Counted from the stretch's first letter, positions 19,739 to 28,960 are shown. The stretch: DNA of 64,000 bases from Dietzia lutea (GCF_003096075.1 NZ_CP015449.1:2163001-2227000); one strand, 5' to 3'. Made by a program: numbers and translations. The notes: a model not told the origin generated them from the letters alone.

Positions 19739-19883
19739 GGCATTGTCCGCCCCACCGCGCGGTCGGACCCTCCGCCGCGGCCCGACTGTCCGCCGATCGG
19801 GGCGGGGATTCCGGCGAGGGGTCCTCCACGAGCCGACAGGATGGCGGCATGACCCCCGCCACCGCTTCCCCCTCCGCGGTGGG

Positions 19884-20179
19884 CTGAACGCTCTGTGCTT
19901 CGAGATGCTCGAGTGCCGATCGGTGCTGTGCGGCGACTGGAAACTGCTGTGGATGGCGCCCCCGTACGGCGGGGCAACCGATGGCAGCTGTTCAACCCCG
20001 CGGAGGATCCGCGCGAACTGGTCGACCTGGCCGACCGCTACCCGGGGAAGGTGGCGCAGCTGGAGGGCCAGTGGCGGGCCTACGCCGAGTACGTCGGCTA
20101 CATCCGGTCGGACGGCACCTCCGCCGCGGCCGAGTTGGGGATCGACCGGTTCTTCGAGTTCCGGCTCGCGGACGACTGA
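19884..20179 (+). pseudogene. Remnant of an arylsulfatase C-terminus, frameshifted
   Basis: Two successive reading frames spell the closing domain of a type I sulfatase. The first gives GDWKLLWMAPPYGG; the second gives RWQLFNPAEDPRELVDLADR and YPGKVAQLEGQWRAYAEYVG, ending at TGA 20179. In arylsulfatases these are contiguous (a GDWKLLW strand, then W-x-LFNL-xxDP-xE-xxDLA). The frame switch falls at GGCGGGGC around 19968-19974, where one missing base would restore continuity. The catalytic N-terminal domain is absent, as ilvD lies immediately upstream. This is a dead 3' fragment. Confidence 0.7.
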
Positions 20180-20201
20180 CCGCCGCCCGCAGCCCGCCCG
20201 C

Positions 20202-21601
20202 TCAGCGGGAGCGGTTCCTGACGAGGTCGTACCGGCGCAGCGCCTCGAGCCGCTCCTCGGCGTGGTCCACGATCCGCTCGGGGTACCCGTGGTCGTGCCC
20301 GTCGGGCCACCGCCAGGGCTCGTGCGCGGCCGCCCCGGGTAGATGCCGCAGTTCCGGGACCCACCGGCGGATGTAGTCCCCGTCCGGGTCGAAGCGCTGC
20401 CCCTGGGTGACCGGGTTAAGACACGGAAGAACGGGGAGGCGTCCGTCCCGGTGCCGGCCACCCACTGCCATCCGTGTTTGTTGGAGGCGAGGTCGCCGTC
20501 GAGCAGCTGGTCGAGGAAGTGCCGGGCGCCGACCGGCCACCACACGTGCAGGTCCTTGACCAGGAAACTCGCGGTGACCATCCGGACGCGGTTGTGCATC
20601 CACCCCTGCGCGAGGAGCTGACGCATGCCCGCGTCGACGAACGGGAAGCCCGTCCGGCCCCGTCGCCAGGCCTCGACGAGGTCGTCCACCTCGGGACCCC
20701 GGTCGTACGGCATCCCGGCGAGAACGTCGCGCAGGTCTCGCCAGGCGGACCGGGGCTGGTGCCACAGGACGTCGGCGTAGAACTCCCGCCACGCGAGTTC
20801 GGTGACGAAGCGGCGGGCCCCCTCGCCGTCGGCGGCGGGGTGCGCCGCGAGGTCGGCCAGAATCGTGCGAGGGTGGATCTCTCCGTACTTCAGCGGCGCG
20901 GACAGGCGACTCGTGGTGTCCAGATCGGGGCGGTCGCGCTGCTGTCCGTAGTGCTCGAGGTCGTCCTCGAGGAAGCCCCGCCACCGGGCGAGGGCCGCGG
21001 CCTCCCCCGCGTCACCGGCCGCACCGCGAACCGCGGCACCCGCCGCGTCGCGTCCCCAGCCGTCACCGTCGTCTCCGGGGAGCTCCCCGGCGGGCGTAGC
21101 CGCCCAGGGGACGTCCCGGGGCCGCTGCCCGGGCTCGGGCGACCCGTGTTCGCGCCACGCGCGTGAGAACGGGGTGAACACCTGGTACGGGCGGCCGCTG
21201 CCGTTGAGGACGCGGCCGGGCCCGACGGCGTACGGCGAGCCCGTCTCGACCAGCCGGCGGCCGTCGGCCTCGAGCGCGGCCCGCACCCGTTCGTCCCGGC
21301 GGCGTCCGTAGTGCGTGGACTCGCGGCTGACGTGCACCTCGCGAGCACCGGTGAGCGCGGCCAGTCCGGGGATGACGTGGGTTGGATCGCCGGTTCGCAG
21401 GACCAGCGCTCCGCCGGTGTCGGCCGACAGCGCCGCGACCGAGGCCGCCAGTCGGTCGGCTCGCGCGCCGGCCCGGGACAGCAGGGCGGGATCGCGGACG
21501 AAGACGGGCAGCACCTCGTCCCCGGCCCCCACTGCCTCGAGCAGCGCCGGATGGTCGGACAGGCGCAGGTCGCGGCGGAACCACAGTATCGAGATCCCCA
21601 C
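20202..21601 (-). pseudogene. phr: Deoxyribodipyrimidine photolyase with a single-base frameshift
   Basis: Class I CPD photolyase/cryptochrome. The N-terminal antenna-binding Rossmann domain begins GISILWFRRDLRLSDHPALL. The FAD domain has LKYGEIHPRTIL, TELAWREFYADVLWH, GFPFVDAGMRQL, GWMHNRVRM and ASNKHGWQWVAGTG. After DASPFFRV the frame shifts: the expected continuation NPVTQGQRFDPDGDYIRRWV is in another frame and runs to TGA at 20202. One base missing between 20417 and 20418 (TTAA instead of TTGAA on the plus strand) explains it. Repaired, the protein would be 466 residues, the normal length. GTG 21601 has GGGAGG upstream. The lesion removes the last 70 or so residues of the FAD/DNA-binding domain, so either the gene is dead or the base is a sequencing error. 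Confidence 0.85.
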
Positions 21602-21766
21602 GGGGGCCTCCCTCGTCGGCAATCACGGCGGATCGACCGGGACCCGCCGCCGTGACCCCGAGTGTGGCAGAAGCGCGGTCCCTCGTCGGGCCGGCAGACG
21701 TGCGGCCCCTCGTCGGGCCCCGCGGTCACGGCGCACCTCCGCTCACGGAACCGCGGCGTCGAACTG

Positions 21767-21826
21767 CCGCACCGTCGACCGCACCGCCCGCCGCACCGCC
21801 CGCCGCGCCGTCGACCGCGCCGTCGA
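21767..21826. repeat. Five tandem 12-bp units
   Basis: CCGCACCGTCGA, CCGCACCGCCCG twice, then CCGCGCCGTCGA twice, end to end in the spacer between the photolyase and LLM genes. Upstream (about 21677-21722) a 20-bp unit around CGGCCCCTCGTCGGG is also partly duplicated. Low-complexity GC-rich spacer DNA; no coding or regulatory role is visible. Confidence 0.8.
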
Positions 21827-21847
21827 CCGCTTCGGCGTGCGGTGACC

Positions 21848-22918
21848 CTAGGGCGCGAGGGCCGGGAAGTGCGGCACCACGTGCTCGGCCAGCTCGGCGA
21901 TCACCTCGCCGACCGGGCGGCGGCAGGCCCCCAGACCCAGCTGCACGTGGTTGACCCCGATCCCCCTCAGGTCCTCGAGGTGGTCGACCAGCCTGCGCCG
22001 GCCGATCCGGAAACCGAAGGTGATCGGGGAGGCGGACTCGTCCGGGTCCTCCGCGAGGTCGATCTGCAGCGACTGCGCGAAGGGCTTGAACACCTCGCCG
22101 TCGTTCCCCTCGCCGCCGTCCCGCGCACCGCGCTGCGCGTCGCCACCCTCGGCCCCGCCACCCGCGCTGTGGCCGCCTTCCGCGGCGGCGGCCACCGCCT
22201 CCCTCCACTGCGCGGCGGTGCGCCGCTGGGCGTCGAAGTCGCGCGGGTAGGTCATCCACCCGTCCCCGTACGCGGCGAGGTAGGCCACGCTCTGCTGACA
22301 CGACCCGATCATGATCACCGGAACCGACGCGGCGGTGGGCTTGGGCACCACGTCCGCGCTGTGCATCCACCCGCCGGACCACCGGATCCCGCGCATCTCG
22401 GTGGTCAGCGCGTGCGTCATCACGCGGAGGTTCTCGCGGAACCGTTCACCACGCTCGCCCTGCTCGAGGCCGAACGCGCGGAACTCCTCGGGCCTGTCCC
22501 CCGACGCCAGTCCCAACAGGAGCCGGCCGCCCGAGAGCCGGTCGACGCTGGCCGCGGACTTGGCCACGTGCAGCGGATGCCGCACCGGCAGGACCATGCC
22601 CGCGGTGCCCAGCGCGATCCGCGAGGTGTGGGCGGCGATGTGGGTGAGGTAGACCCACGGGTCGTAGACCTGACCGACGTCGCCGAAGGACGGCACCCGC
22701 AGCGGGATGTCACGGACGTAGAGGGCCGCGAACCCGCCGGCCTCGGCGGCCCGGGCCAGCCGCACCTGGGCCGCCGGGTCGTGGACGTCGTCGCCGTCGG
22801 CCCGGCTCCGCAGCGGGAACCCGAGGCCCAGCGTGAGGCGGCCGGGCGCGTAGGTGCGGCGGAACCCCGGCAGGGCGCGGGGGTCACCGTCGGAGCGGGT
22901 GCACGGCGAGGAGGTCAT
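21848..22918 (-). CDS. LLM-class flavin-dependent oxidoreductase (luciferase-like)
   Basis: A 356-residue TIM-barrel flavoprotein of the bacterial-luciferase superfamily, probably using reduced FMN or F420. Seen motifs: TLGLGFPLRS strand 1, DIPLRVPSFGDVGQVYDPWVYL, RIALGTAGMVLPVRHPLHVAKSAASVDRLSGGRLLLGLASGDRPEEF, and PVIMIGSCQQSVAYLA. This matches the TIGR03571-like subgroup. An insertion of about 35 residues (roughly 230-265), rich in Gly, Glu and Asp (GGHSAGGGAEGGDAQRG), interrupts the barrel and is probably a disordered loop grown from repeat-like DNA. I start at the ATG giving MTSSPC. Substrate unknown. Confidence 0.82.
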   Translation of the reverse strand: MTSSPCTRSDGDPRALPGFRRTYAPGRLTLGLGFPLRSRADGDDVHDPAAQVRLARAAEAGGFAALYVRDIPLRVPSFGDVGQVYDPWVYLTHIAAHTSRIALGTAGMVLPVRHPLHVAKSAASVDRLSGGRLLLGLASGDRPEEFRAFGLEQGERGERFRENLRVMTHALTTEMRGIRWSGGWMHSADVVPKPTAASVPVIMIGSCQQSVAYLAAYGDGWMTYPRDFDAQRRTAAQWREAVAAAAEGGHSAGGGAEGGDAQRGARDGGEGNDGEVFKPFAQSLQIDLAEDPDESASPITFGFRIGRRRLVDHLEDLRGIGVNHVQLGLGACRRPVGEVIAELAEHVVPHFPALAP

Positions 22919-23055
22919 GGCCTCCACCCTGGCACGGGCGGCACGACGCCCCGCACACCCGCGGTCCTCCGTCGCCCCACGCCGGGCGACACCGCACGCC
23001 GGCCCGGCGGCTGGACTAAGCTCCCTCTCATCTGTCGACGCGGAAAGGCCGGATC

Positions 23056-24327
23056 GTGACCACCACCCTCCTGGCCGCGGAACCCTCCTCGACCGAACTG
23101 GTCTCCCTGTTCTGGATCGCCCTGGTGGTGTGGGCCGCGCCCCTGCTGTCCGGCCTCACGCGCTCGCTGGTGCCCGGCGTGGTGCTGCTGCTCGTCGGCG
23201 GGATGCTCATCGGCCCCGACGGGCTGGGCCTGGCGGTGGAGTCCGGCGGTGTGGCGTTGCTCGCGGAGATCGGTCTGGGGCTGTTGTTCCTGCTGGCCGG
23301 GTTCGAACTGGAGGTGTCGTCGCTCACCGGCCGGCCGGGCCGCCGCGCGATGCTCAGCTGGCTGGTCGGAGTGGTCCTGGCGACAGGGGTCGGCTGGCTG
23401 GTCTCGGGCCGCTGGGAGACCGCGGTGGCGATCGGCCTGCTGCTCACCTCCACCGCGATCGGGACCCTGCTGCCGATCCTCAAGGGCGCCGGCCACGACA
23501 CCACCCCGGTCGGGCGGGCGGTGCTCACGCACGGCGCGGTCGGCGAGCTGGGACCGGTGCTGGTCATGGCGTTGCTGCTGGGAACGCGCGACGTCGTGTC
23601 GTCGGCCGTGGCCGTGGGCCTGTTCGTGGTGGCGGCACTAATGATCCTGGCCGTGCCCGCGCGGCTGCTGCACATCCCGGCGCTGGGCCGCGCGATGGTC
23701 CGCGGCACCACGTCGACGAGCCAGCTGGCGATGCGGACGGTGATCCTGTTGCTGGCCTCGATGATGGTGGTGGCCACGGTGTTCGGGCTCGACGTGGTCC
23801 TGGGCGCGTTCGCGGCGGGGATGATCCTGCGACGCCTGGTCGCCGGGTTCGACGTGCGGGTGCCGCGCCCGACCGGCGGCCCGGCCGACGGCCCCCGCCG
23901 CGATCTGTCGGAGATCCTGCTGTCCCAGCTCGAGACGGTCGGCTACACGGTGTTCATCCCCGTGTTCTTCGTGGTGTCGGGCATGGGGATCAGCGTGGGT
24001 GCGGTGGCCGACGCGCCGTGGCTGCTGCTGTCCGCGGTGGCGAGCATGCTGGTCCTGCGCGGCGGCGGGGTGTGGCTGGGCGAGGCCGTGCTGCACTCCC
24101 ATCCCGACCTCGTGTCGCCCCGGGACCGGGCCCGGGTGGGGCTCTACGCCGCCACGGGCCTGCCCATCATCGTGGCGGTCACGCAGGTCGCCGTGGACAA
24201 CGGCTTGATGACCGCGGAGATCGCGTCGGTCCTCGTGGCGGCCGGCGCGGTCACCGTGCTGGCCTTCCCGGTCCTCGCCGAGGTGGTCCGCGCGGGGGAC
24301 GACCGTCGCGGCGTCGCCCGGGGCTGA
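23056..24327 (+). CDS. CPA2-family cation:proton antiporter (KefB-like)
   Basis: A 423-residue polytopic protein with about 12-13 hydrophobic segments. LVGGMLIGPDGLGL, LGLLFLLAGFELEV and TSTAIGTLLPILKGAG are CPA2 landmarks, the last matching the discontinuous-helix region of NhaA/NapA folds. It would exchange Na+ or K+ for H+. There is no C-terminal RCK/TrkA-N nucleotide-binding domain, unlike KefB/KefC, so direct NADH or glutathione gating is not expected. The GTG start has GGAAAGG upstream and a TAAGCT -10 candidate at 23017-23022. Confidence 0.88.
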   Translation: MTTTLLAAEPSSTELVSLFWIALVVWAAPLLSGLTRSLVPGVVLLLVGGMLIGPDGLGLAVESGGVALLAEIGLGLLFLLAGFELEVSSLTGRPGRRAMLSWLVGVVLATGVGWLVSGRWETAVAIGLLLTSTAIGTLLPILKGAGHDTTPVGRAVLTHGAVGELGPVLVMALLLGTRDVVSSAVAVGLFVVAALMILAVPARLLHIPALGRAMVRGTTSTSQLAMRTVILLLASMMVVATVFGLDVVLGAFAAGMILRRLVAGFDVRVPRPTGGPADGPRRDLSEILLSQLETVGYTVFIPVFFVVSGMGISVGAVADAPWLLLSAVASMLVLRGGGVWLGEAVLHSHPDLVSPRDRARVGLYAATGLPIIVAVTQVAVDNGLMTAEIASVLVAAGAVTVLAFPVLAEVVRAGDDRRGVARG

Positions 24328-24428
24328 GCTCCGCGAGCGGCCTCGCGCCCGCGCGGATACGGCGACGACGACGAGGCCACCCCTCGGGCGTGACGGGCCC
24401 GTCTCCCCGGGCGCGGGCGGACCGAGAT

Positions 24429-25049
24429 CTACCGGTGCCGGGAGGTGGGCGCCGGCCGGGCGGGCGCCGTGGCCGCGGGGAGCAGCAGCCCGGGGCCACG
24501 GGCCATGAGCACGCCGGCGAGCAGTGCGCCGAGTCCGCCCGCCGCCAGGTCGCCGACGGTGTCCTCGTAGGTCACGTAGATGTCGTCGGTGAGGTAGGCG
24601 TATCCGAACCACTCGACCATTTCCCACATCGCGCCCAGCGCGAGCCCGAACGCGGTGGTGAGCACGACGGCGCCGGTGACGGTGAACCGGCGGGAGCCGG
24701 GCACCCGCACGATCCCGCGGTGGGCACAGAACAGGTACGCCACCACCGACAGGGCCCCGGCCAGGAGGAAGTGGATCAGGATGTCCCACCACCAGATGGT
24801 GCGGTAGAGGTCCACGACGTTGCTCCACGCGGCGACGAGCAGGGTGGCCGACACGGCGGCGTCCGCCCAGGCACGCATGCCGAGGAACCGGGGCAGCATG
24901 AGTCCGGGCAGGGCGAAGGCCATGATGGCGGCGTCGGTGAGTCCGTGGAAGAGCAGGGCCGAGACCACGGTGAGGACGCCCAGCACGCGCAGGGCGTCCG
25001 CCACCCTCTGGGCTGCGCTCCCGGCGGGTCGCAGGAAGTTGTCGATCAC
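24429..25049 (-). CDS. YjdF-like (DUF2238-type) membrane protein
   Basis: A 206-residue membrane protein with about six hydrophobic segments. IWWWDILIHFLLAGALS, ALGAMWEMVEWFGYAYL and YEDTVGDLAAGGLGALLAG match the DUF2238/YjdF pattern (WD..H, WEM.EW, DT..DL), where conserved acidic and histidine residues within membranes suggest ion or metal handling. Function unknown. Its GTG start overlaps the TGA of the upstream endonuclease/phosphatase gene by 4 bp, so the two are translationally coupled. Confidence 0.75.
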   Translation of the reverse strand: MIDNFLRPAGSAAQRVADALRVLGVLTVVSALLFHGLTDAAIMAFALPGLMLPRFLGMRAWADAAVSATLLVAAWSNVVDLYRTIWWWDILIHFLLAGALSVVAYLFCAHRGIVRVPGSRRFTVTGAVVLTTAFGLALGAMWEMVEWFGYAYLTDDIYVTYEDTVGDLAAGGLGALLAGVLMARGPGLLLPAATAPARPAPTSRHR

Positions 25050-26050
25050 GTCCGCCGGGCTCCTCCCTCTCCTCGCGTTTCGCCTCGCACCCCATTGTGC
25101 GCCTCATCGTCCGGGCCGGCCGGGCCATCCGGGCCATCCGGGCCAGCGGGGCCATCCGGGCCGACCGGGTGCACCACGGCGTGCACCGGCAGATGGTCCG
25201 ACGGCCACCCGCCCTCGTGACGGAGCGGATTGATCGCGGCGTCGATGACCGTGAGACCGGGCGTGGTGAGGATCCAGTCGATCCGGGCGCCGTCCCGGCG
25301 CGGCCGCCGATAGTCGGCGTAGGTGCCCCACTGCTCGCTGCGCCGGGCCCGGGCGACCCGCCAACTGTCCACCAGTGTCCCGTCCGAGAGGAGTTCCCGC
25401 ACGGCCGGGCTCGACGATCCCGCGTTGAGATCCCCGGTCACGACGGCCGGCAGGTCCCGTTCGGCCACCACCTCCAGAAGGGCACGGGCGGAGCGCAGGC
25501 GGGACCGGGCCGAGAGCGGGTCGAGGTGAGTGTTGACCACGAGCAGCTCGTGCCCGGTGACCCGGTCGCGAAGCCGAACCTCGACCACCACCCGCGGGAA
25601 CAGATTGCCCCAGGACACCGATCCCGCGCGGTGCGGCGTGTCCGACAGGGCGGACTGTTCCCAGCCCAGCAGCTCGAGGCGGGTCGTGTCGAAGAAGACC
25701 GGGCACGCCTCTCCCCCGCCGTCCGCCGAGCGACCACGACCGACGTGGTCGTAGCCCGGGCCGAGACCCTCGAGCACCGTGGGGACCTGTTCGGCGACGA
25801 CCTCCTGCGCGCAGAGCACGGTCGGCCGCTCGGAGGCGAGCAGGGCGCGCACGCGCGGGGTCCGGTGGCGCCATCGATCCGCCGCGCGGGTCAACGCGGC
25901 TGGCACCGGCCGCCGGACATTCCACGTCATGACGTGCAGGCCCGGCGCGGGCACAGGGCCGATGAGGGGCGGGGTCCACGGCGACGGGTCGGCTGCTCCG
26001 ACGGACGCGGAGCCGGACGCAAAGCCGCGTCGGGGCTCACGCTGTGCCAT
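25046..26050 (-). CDS. Endonuclease/exonuclease/phosphatase (EEP) family protein with collagen-like tail
   Basis: A 334-residue protein with the EEP hydrolase fold: MTWNVRR (metal-binding Asn), VLCAQEVVAEQ (Glu), NTHLDPLSARSR, GDLNAGSS and SDHLPVHAVV in order. This is the DNase I / sphingomyelinase / inositol phosphatase superfamily, so it should be a Mg2+-dependent phosphodiesterase. There is no signal peptide. After the last motif the protein continues into a Gly-Pro-Asp/Ala collagen-like repeat (GPDGPAGPDGPDGPAGPDD). Start at ATG 26050. It overlaps the membrane-protein gene downstream. Confidence 0.85.
   Translation of the reverse strand: MAQREPRRGFASGSASVGAADPSPWTPPLIGPVPAPGLHVMTWNVRRPVPAALTRAADRWRHRTPRVRALLASERPTVLCAQEVVAEQVPTVLEGLGPGYDHVGRGRSADGGGEACPVFFDTTRLELLGWEQSALSDTPHRAGSVSWGNLFPRVVVEVRLRDRVTGHELLVVNTHLDPLSARSRLRSARALLEVVAERDLPAVVTGDLNAGSSSPAVRELLSDGTLVDSWRVARARRSEQWGTYADYRRPRRDGARIDWILTTPGLTVIDAAINPLRHEGGWPSDHLPVHAVVHPVGPDGPAGPDGPDGPAGPDDEAHNGVRGETRGEGGARRT
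25111..25164. repeat. Tandem 9-bp repeats encoding Gly-Pro-x triplets
   Basis: Six near-identical 9-bp units of the CCGGGCCAT type lie end to end inside the 3' part of the EEP gene and encode, on the minus strand, the PDG/PAG collagen-like tail. The array is probably prone to slippage and length variation. Confidence 0.85.
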
Positions 26051-26196
26051 GTCCACGCTCCTGCCGTTCTCGCCGCCGCGTCGCTACTGCCGGGCGACCT
26101 CCACCCTATTCGGCGCGCGAGCCGGAGTGGACGGCCCCGATACTCGCCGGGGCCCGGTCGACGCGCGGCACCCGGCGGCGCCACCGCGGTGGGAGA

Positions 26197-27189
26197 ATGG
26201 TCACCGTGCCCATGCCCCCGCCCCTACCGGTCCGGGACGGCGTCAGCCCCACCCGCCTGCGCGTGCCCGCCGACGGCCCGTGGGCGAGCATCGCCGAGTA
26301 CATCGAGGCGAGGTTCGACCACCTCGACCCGGGCGAGCTGCGGCGCCGGATCTCCGCCGGCGAGATCGTCGGCGCCGAGGGCCGGGCGATCGACCACGAC
26401 ACCCCGCTGGGCACCCACGAGTTCGTCTGGTACCACCGCGATCTGCCCGACGAGCTCGTTCTGCCCTACCGGGAGGAGATCCTGTACCGGGACGACCACC
26501 TCGTCGTCGTCGACAAACCACACTTCCTCCCCACCACGCCCTCCGGCCACTTCCTCCGCGAGACCGCACTGGTCCGGCTGCGCACCCGCCTGGGCAACGA
26601 CGACATCACGCCGATCCACCGCCTCGACCGCGAGACCGCCGGGGTGGTCATGTTCTCCGCCCGCGGCGACACCCGCGGCGCCTACCAGTCCATGTTCGAG
26701 CGGCGAGAGGTCACCAAGGTCTACGAGGCCGTCTCCGCGCGTCCGCCCGGATGGGACCCGGCCGCGCCGACACTCGGCGGCCGCCCGGTGCCCGTCACCC
26801 ACGGCGAGCACATCCGGTCGCGGCGCGGCGAGCTGCGCGTCACCCTCCACCCCGACCTACCGCCCAACTCCGAGACCCTCGTCGACGTGCTCAGGACCGG
26901 GCACAGCGAGTCCGGGCGGCCCGTCGTCCACACGCTCCTGCGGCCCCGCACGGGGCGGCTCCACCAACTGCGCGTGCACCTCGCCGCGCTGGGGATCCCC
27001 ATCCTCGGCGACCGGCGCTACCCCGACCTGCTGCCGGAGGCCCCCGACGACCCCGACCTGCCGCTGCAGCTCCTCGCCCGCGAGCTCAGGTTCACCGACC
27101 CCGTCACCGGCGGGCCCCGGCGGTTCGTCACGCGCCGGGCCCTGGCGCACGCCCCCGTCAGCGGCGCCGCTGGAACGTCAGGTGAGTGA
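26197..27189 (+). CDS. RluA-family 23S rRNA/tRNA pseudouridine synthase
   Basis: A 330-residue pseudouridine synthase. The catalytic motif HRLDRETAG contains the nucleophilic Asp, DDHLVVVDKPHFLPTTP precedes it, and RTGRLHQLRVHLAALGIPILGDRRYP is the C-terminal RNA-binding motif of the family. An S4-like N-terminal stretch (ISAGEIVGAEGRAIDHDTPL) is also seen. The enzyme isomerises uridine to pseudouridine in rRNA or tRNA; position specificity cannot be read from the sequence. ATG 26197 is used; GTG 26206 and ATG 26212 are alternatives. Confidence 0.9.
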   Translation: MVTVPMPPPLPVRDGVSPTRLRVPADGPWASIAEYIEARFDHLDPGELRRRISAGEIVGAEGRAIDHDTPLGTHEFVWYHRDLPDELVLPYREEILYRDDHLVVVDKPHFLPTTPSGHFLRETALVRLRTRLGNDDITPIHRLDRETAGVVMFSARGDTRGAYQSMFERREVTKVYEAVSARPPGWDPAAPTLGGRPVPVTHGEHIRSRRGELRVTLHPDLPPNSETLVDVLRTGHSESGRPVVHTLLRPRTGRLHQLRVHLAALGIPILGDRRYPDLLPEAPDDPDLPLQLLARELRFTDPVTGGPRRFVTRRALAHAPVSGAAGTSGE

Positions 27190-27202
27190 CGCCGCTGGGC
27201 GG

Positions 27203-28960
27203 TCAGCAGGTCGGCGTGGGCGCCGCGCCGGCCCAGCGGTCGAGGGTCCACTGCACCAACTGCGGCGTGAGCGGTGAGTCGGCGGCGACCAGCCCCATGT
27301 GGTCGAGCCCCGGGTAGGTGCGGAAGTCGATCGGATCGCCCGCCGCGCACCGACCGGCGACCCAGTTCTCCTGCATCGTCGGCGTCACGAGCGGATCGGC
27401 CAGGCCCTGCGCGACGAGGACGGGCGCCGGCCACGGGCCGGTCGGCGAGTTCTCCCGCAGTCGGTCGCCGAGCCCGCCCTCGAGGACGGAGTCCGGGAAG
27501 ACCTGCTCGGGGATCTGCGTCCCGCGCAGGAGTGCGGCGATGACGTCCTTCTCGTTGAAGCACAGGTCGGAGATCTTCTCCACGCCGTGCGCCGTGCCCG
27601 GGTTGAGGTGGCCGGACAGGTCGAGGTCGGGGTAGATCTCGTTCCACGACGTGGCGATGTAGGCCGAGACGGTCTTGCCGCCGACGCTGTCCTTGTCCTC
27701 GTCGGCCAGCCGGTACAGGTCGCTGGCCGGAGCCATGCCCGCGATACCGCGCAGCGTCAGCTCCGGCGCGTAGTCGCCGGCGATCTGCCCGGTCCAGAGC
27801 GCACCGTGGCCGCCCTGCGAGTGGCCCCACACGACGGTGTCGGTGCTCAGGTCGAGCCCGTCGAGCTGCTGCGCGGCGCGGGAGGCGTCGAGCACGTTGC
27901 GCGCCTCGGCCCGCCCCACCAGGTACGGGTGCATGCCGGCCGTGCCCAGGCCCACGTAGTCGGAGATGACGCCTGCCCACCCGTGCTCGGTGACCATCTG
28001 CTCGAGGGCGGCGGCGGCGCCGTCCGCGAACGGGGTGGGGCTCAGGGACGGGGCGCAGCGGGGCACGATGCCCGTCGTCCCGTGGGCGATGCTCAGCAGG
28101 GGCAGCTCGTCGCCGCCCCGGTCGGCCGGCGCGATCGCCACACCGCTCGACACGGTCACCGTGTCGTCCGGCCGGGTGGTCGTGTAGAGGATCCGCCAGG
28201 CGTCGGCGCCGTCCGGCACGCCCGCGGTGAGGGTCTCGGCGCGCAGGAGCACCCCGGGCTCGTCGGGCAGCGGCTCTACCGCCGTGTAGAAGGCGTCGGG
28301 CTCGGGCCGGTCGTCGCCCCTGAGCAGGACCACGCTGCCGATCGCCAGCGCGAGCACGAGCAGGAACACCACGACCGCCGCCGCCGTCCTCGCCCACCTG
28401 CCTACACGCTCGCGGCCCGCGCGCATGCGGGCGCGGGGCCGCTCCACGACGAGCTCGATCAGCGCGCGCAGGCCGACGAACACCAGCCACGCACCCACCG
28501 CGTACCGGATCAGTTCGATCGCGAGCACCGGCCACACCAGGCACAGCAGGCCCAGCAGGATGGCCGCGGCGCCGCTGAACAGGCCGGCCACCCGACGGTC
28601 GGTGCCGCCGCGCCACGCCCCGACGACAGTGTGGACCCCGTGCGCCACCAGGGCGGCGACCATCACCCACAGCAGGGTGCGGATGCTCGCCGTGCGCCAC
28701 GCGAGCACCACGACGCCGGCCGCGACGGCGGCGAGTCCGACCGCGATGCGCGTCCACCGCCCGGAGCGGCCGGCACCGTCGACGCCGGTGACCGTGGCCA
28801 GTCCGACGACGACGAGTCCCGCCCCTGCCAGCGTGACCATCACCGGCATACCGAGGTGGACCAGGATCAACACCACGCCCAGGGCGACGGACGCCAGGGC
28901 CAGAAGGGCGCCGAGTACCCGCCGTCCGCGGTCGGTGTGCTTATCGGCCGTGTCGTGCAA
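27203..28960 (-). CDS. Fusion of an HdeD-like membrane domain to a secreted-type lipase
   Basis: A 585-residue protein in two parts. Residues 1-215 hold about seven hydrophobic segments arranged like DUF308/HdeD membrane domains, ending in a strong helix (VVFLLVLALAIGSVVLL). Residues 220-585 are an alpha/beta hydrolase of the fungal-type LIP (secretory lipase) family: oxyanion region SIAHGTTG, nucleophile elbow WGHSQGG, and the acid/histidine near VAQGLADPLV and TYPGLDHMG. The lipase part should lie outside the membrane, tethered by the domain before it. TTG start with GAGGAG upstream. Possible roles in envelope or storage lipid turnover are inferred. Confidence 0.8.
   Translation of the reverse strand: MHDTADKHTDRGRRVLGALLALASVALGVVLILVHLGMPVMVTLAGAGLVVVGLATVTGVDGAGRSGRWTRIAVGLAAVAAGVVVLAWRTASIRTLLWVMVAALVAHGVHTVVGAWRGGTDRRVAGLFSGAAAILLGLLCLVWPVLAIELIRYAVGAWLVFVGLRALIELVVERPRARMRAGRERVGRWARTAAAVVVFLLVLALAIGSVVLLRGDDRPEPDAFYTAVEPLPDEPGVLLRAETLTAGVPDGADAWRILYTTTRPDDTVTVSSGVAIAPADRGGDELPLLSIAHGTTGIVPRCAPSLSPTPFADGAAAALEQMVTEHGWAGVISDYVGLGTAGMHPYLVGRAEARNVLDASRAAQQLDGLDLSTDTVVWGHSQGGHGALWTGQIAGDYAPELTLRGIAGMAPASDLYRLADEDKDSVGGKTVSAYIATSWNEIYPDLDLSGHLNPGTAHGVEKISDLCFNEKDVIAALLRGTQIPEQVFPDSVLEGGLGDRLRENSPTGPWPAPVLVAQGLADPLVTPTMQENWVAGRCAAGDPIDFRTYPGLDHMGLVAADSPLTPQLVQWTLDRWAGAAPTPTC

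Noticed and set aside
20410-20425. Programmed frameshift in the photolyase gene
   Set aside because: There is no slippery heptamer or stimulatory structure, and photolyases are not known to need one; mutation or sequence error is simpler.
21767-21826. Tandem 12-bp repeats considered as a CRISPR-like array
   Set aside because: Units are contiguous with no spacers and no cas genes are near; simple GC-rich tandem repeat.
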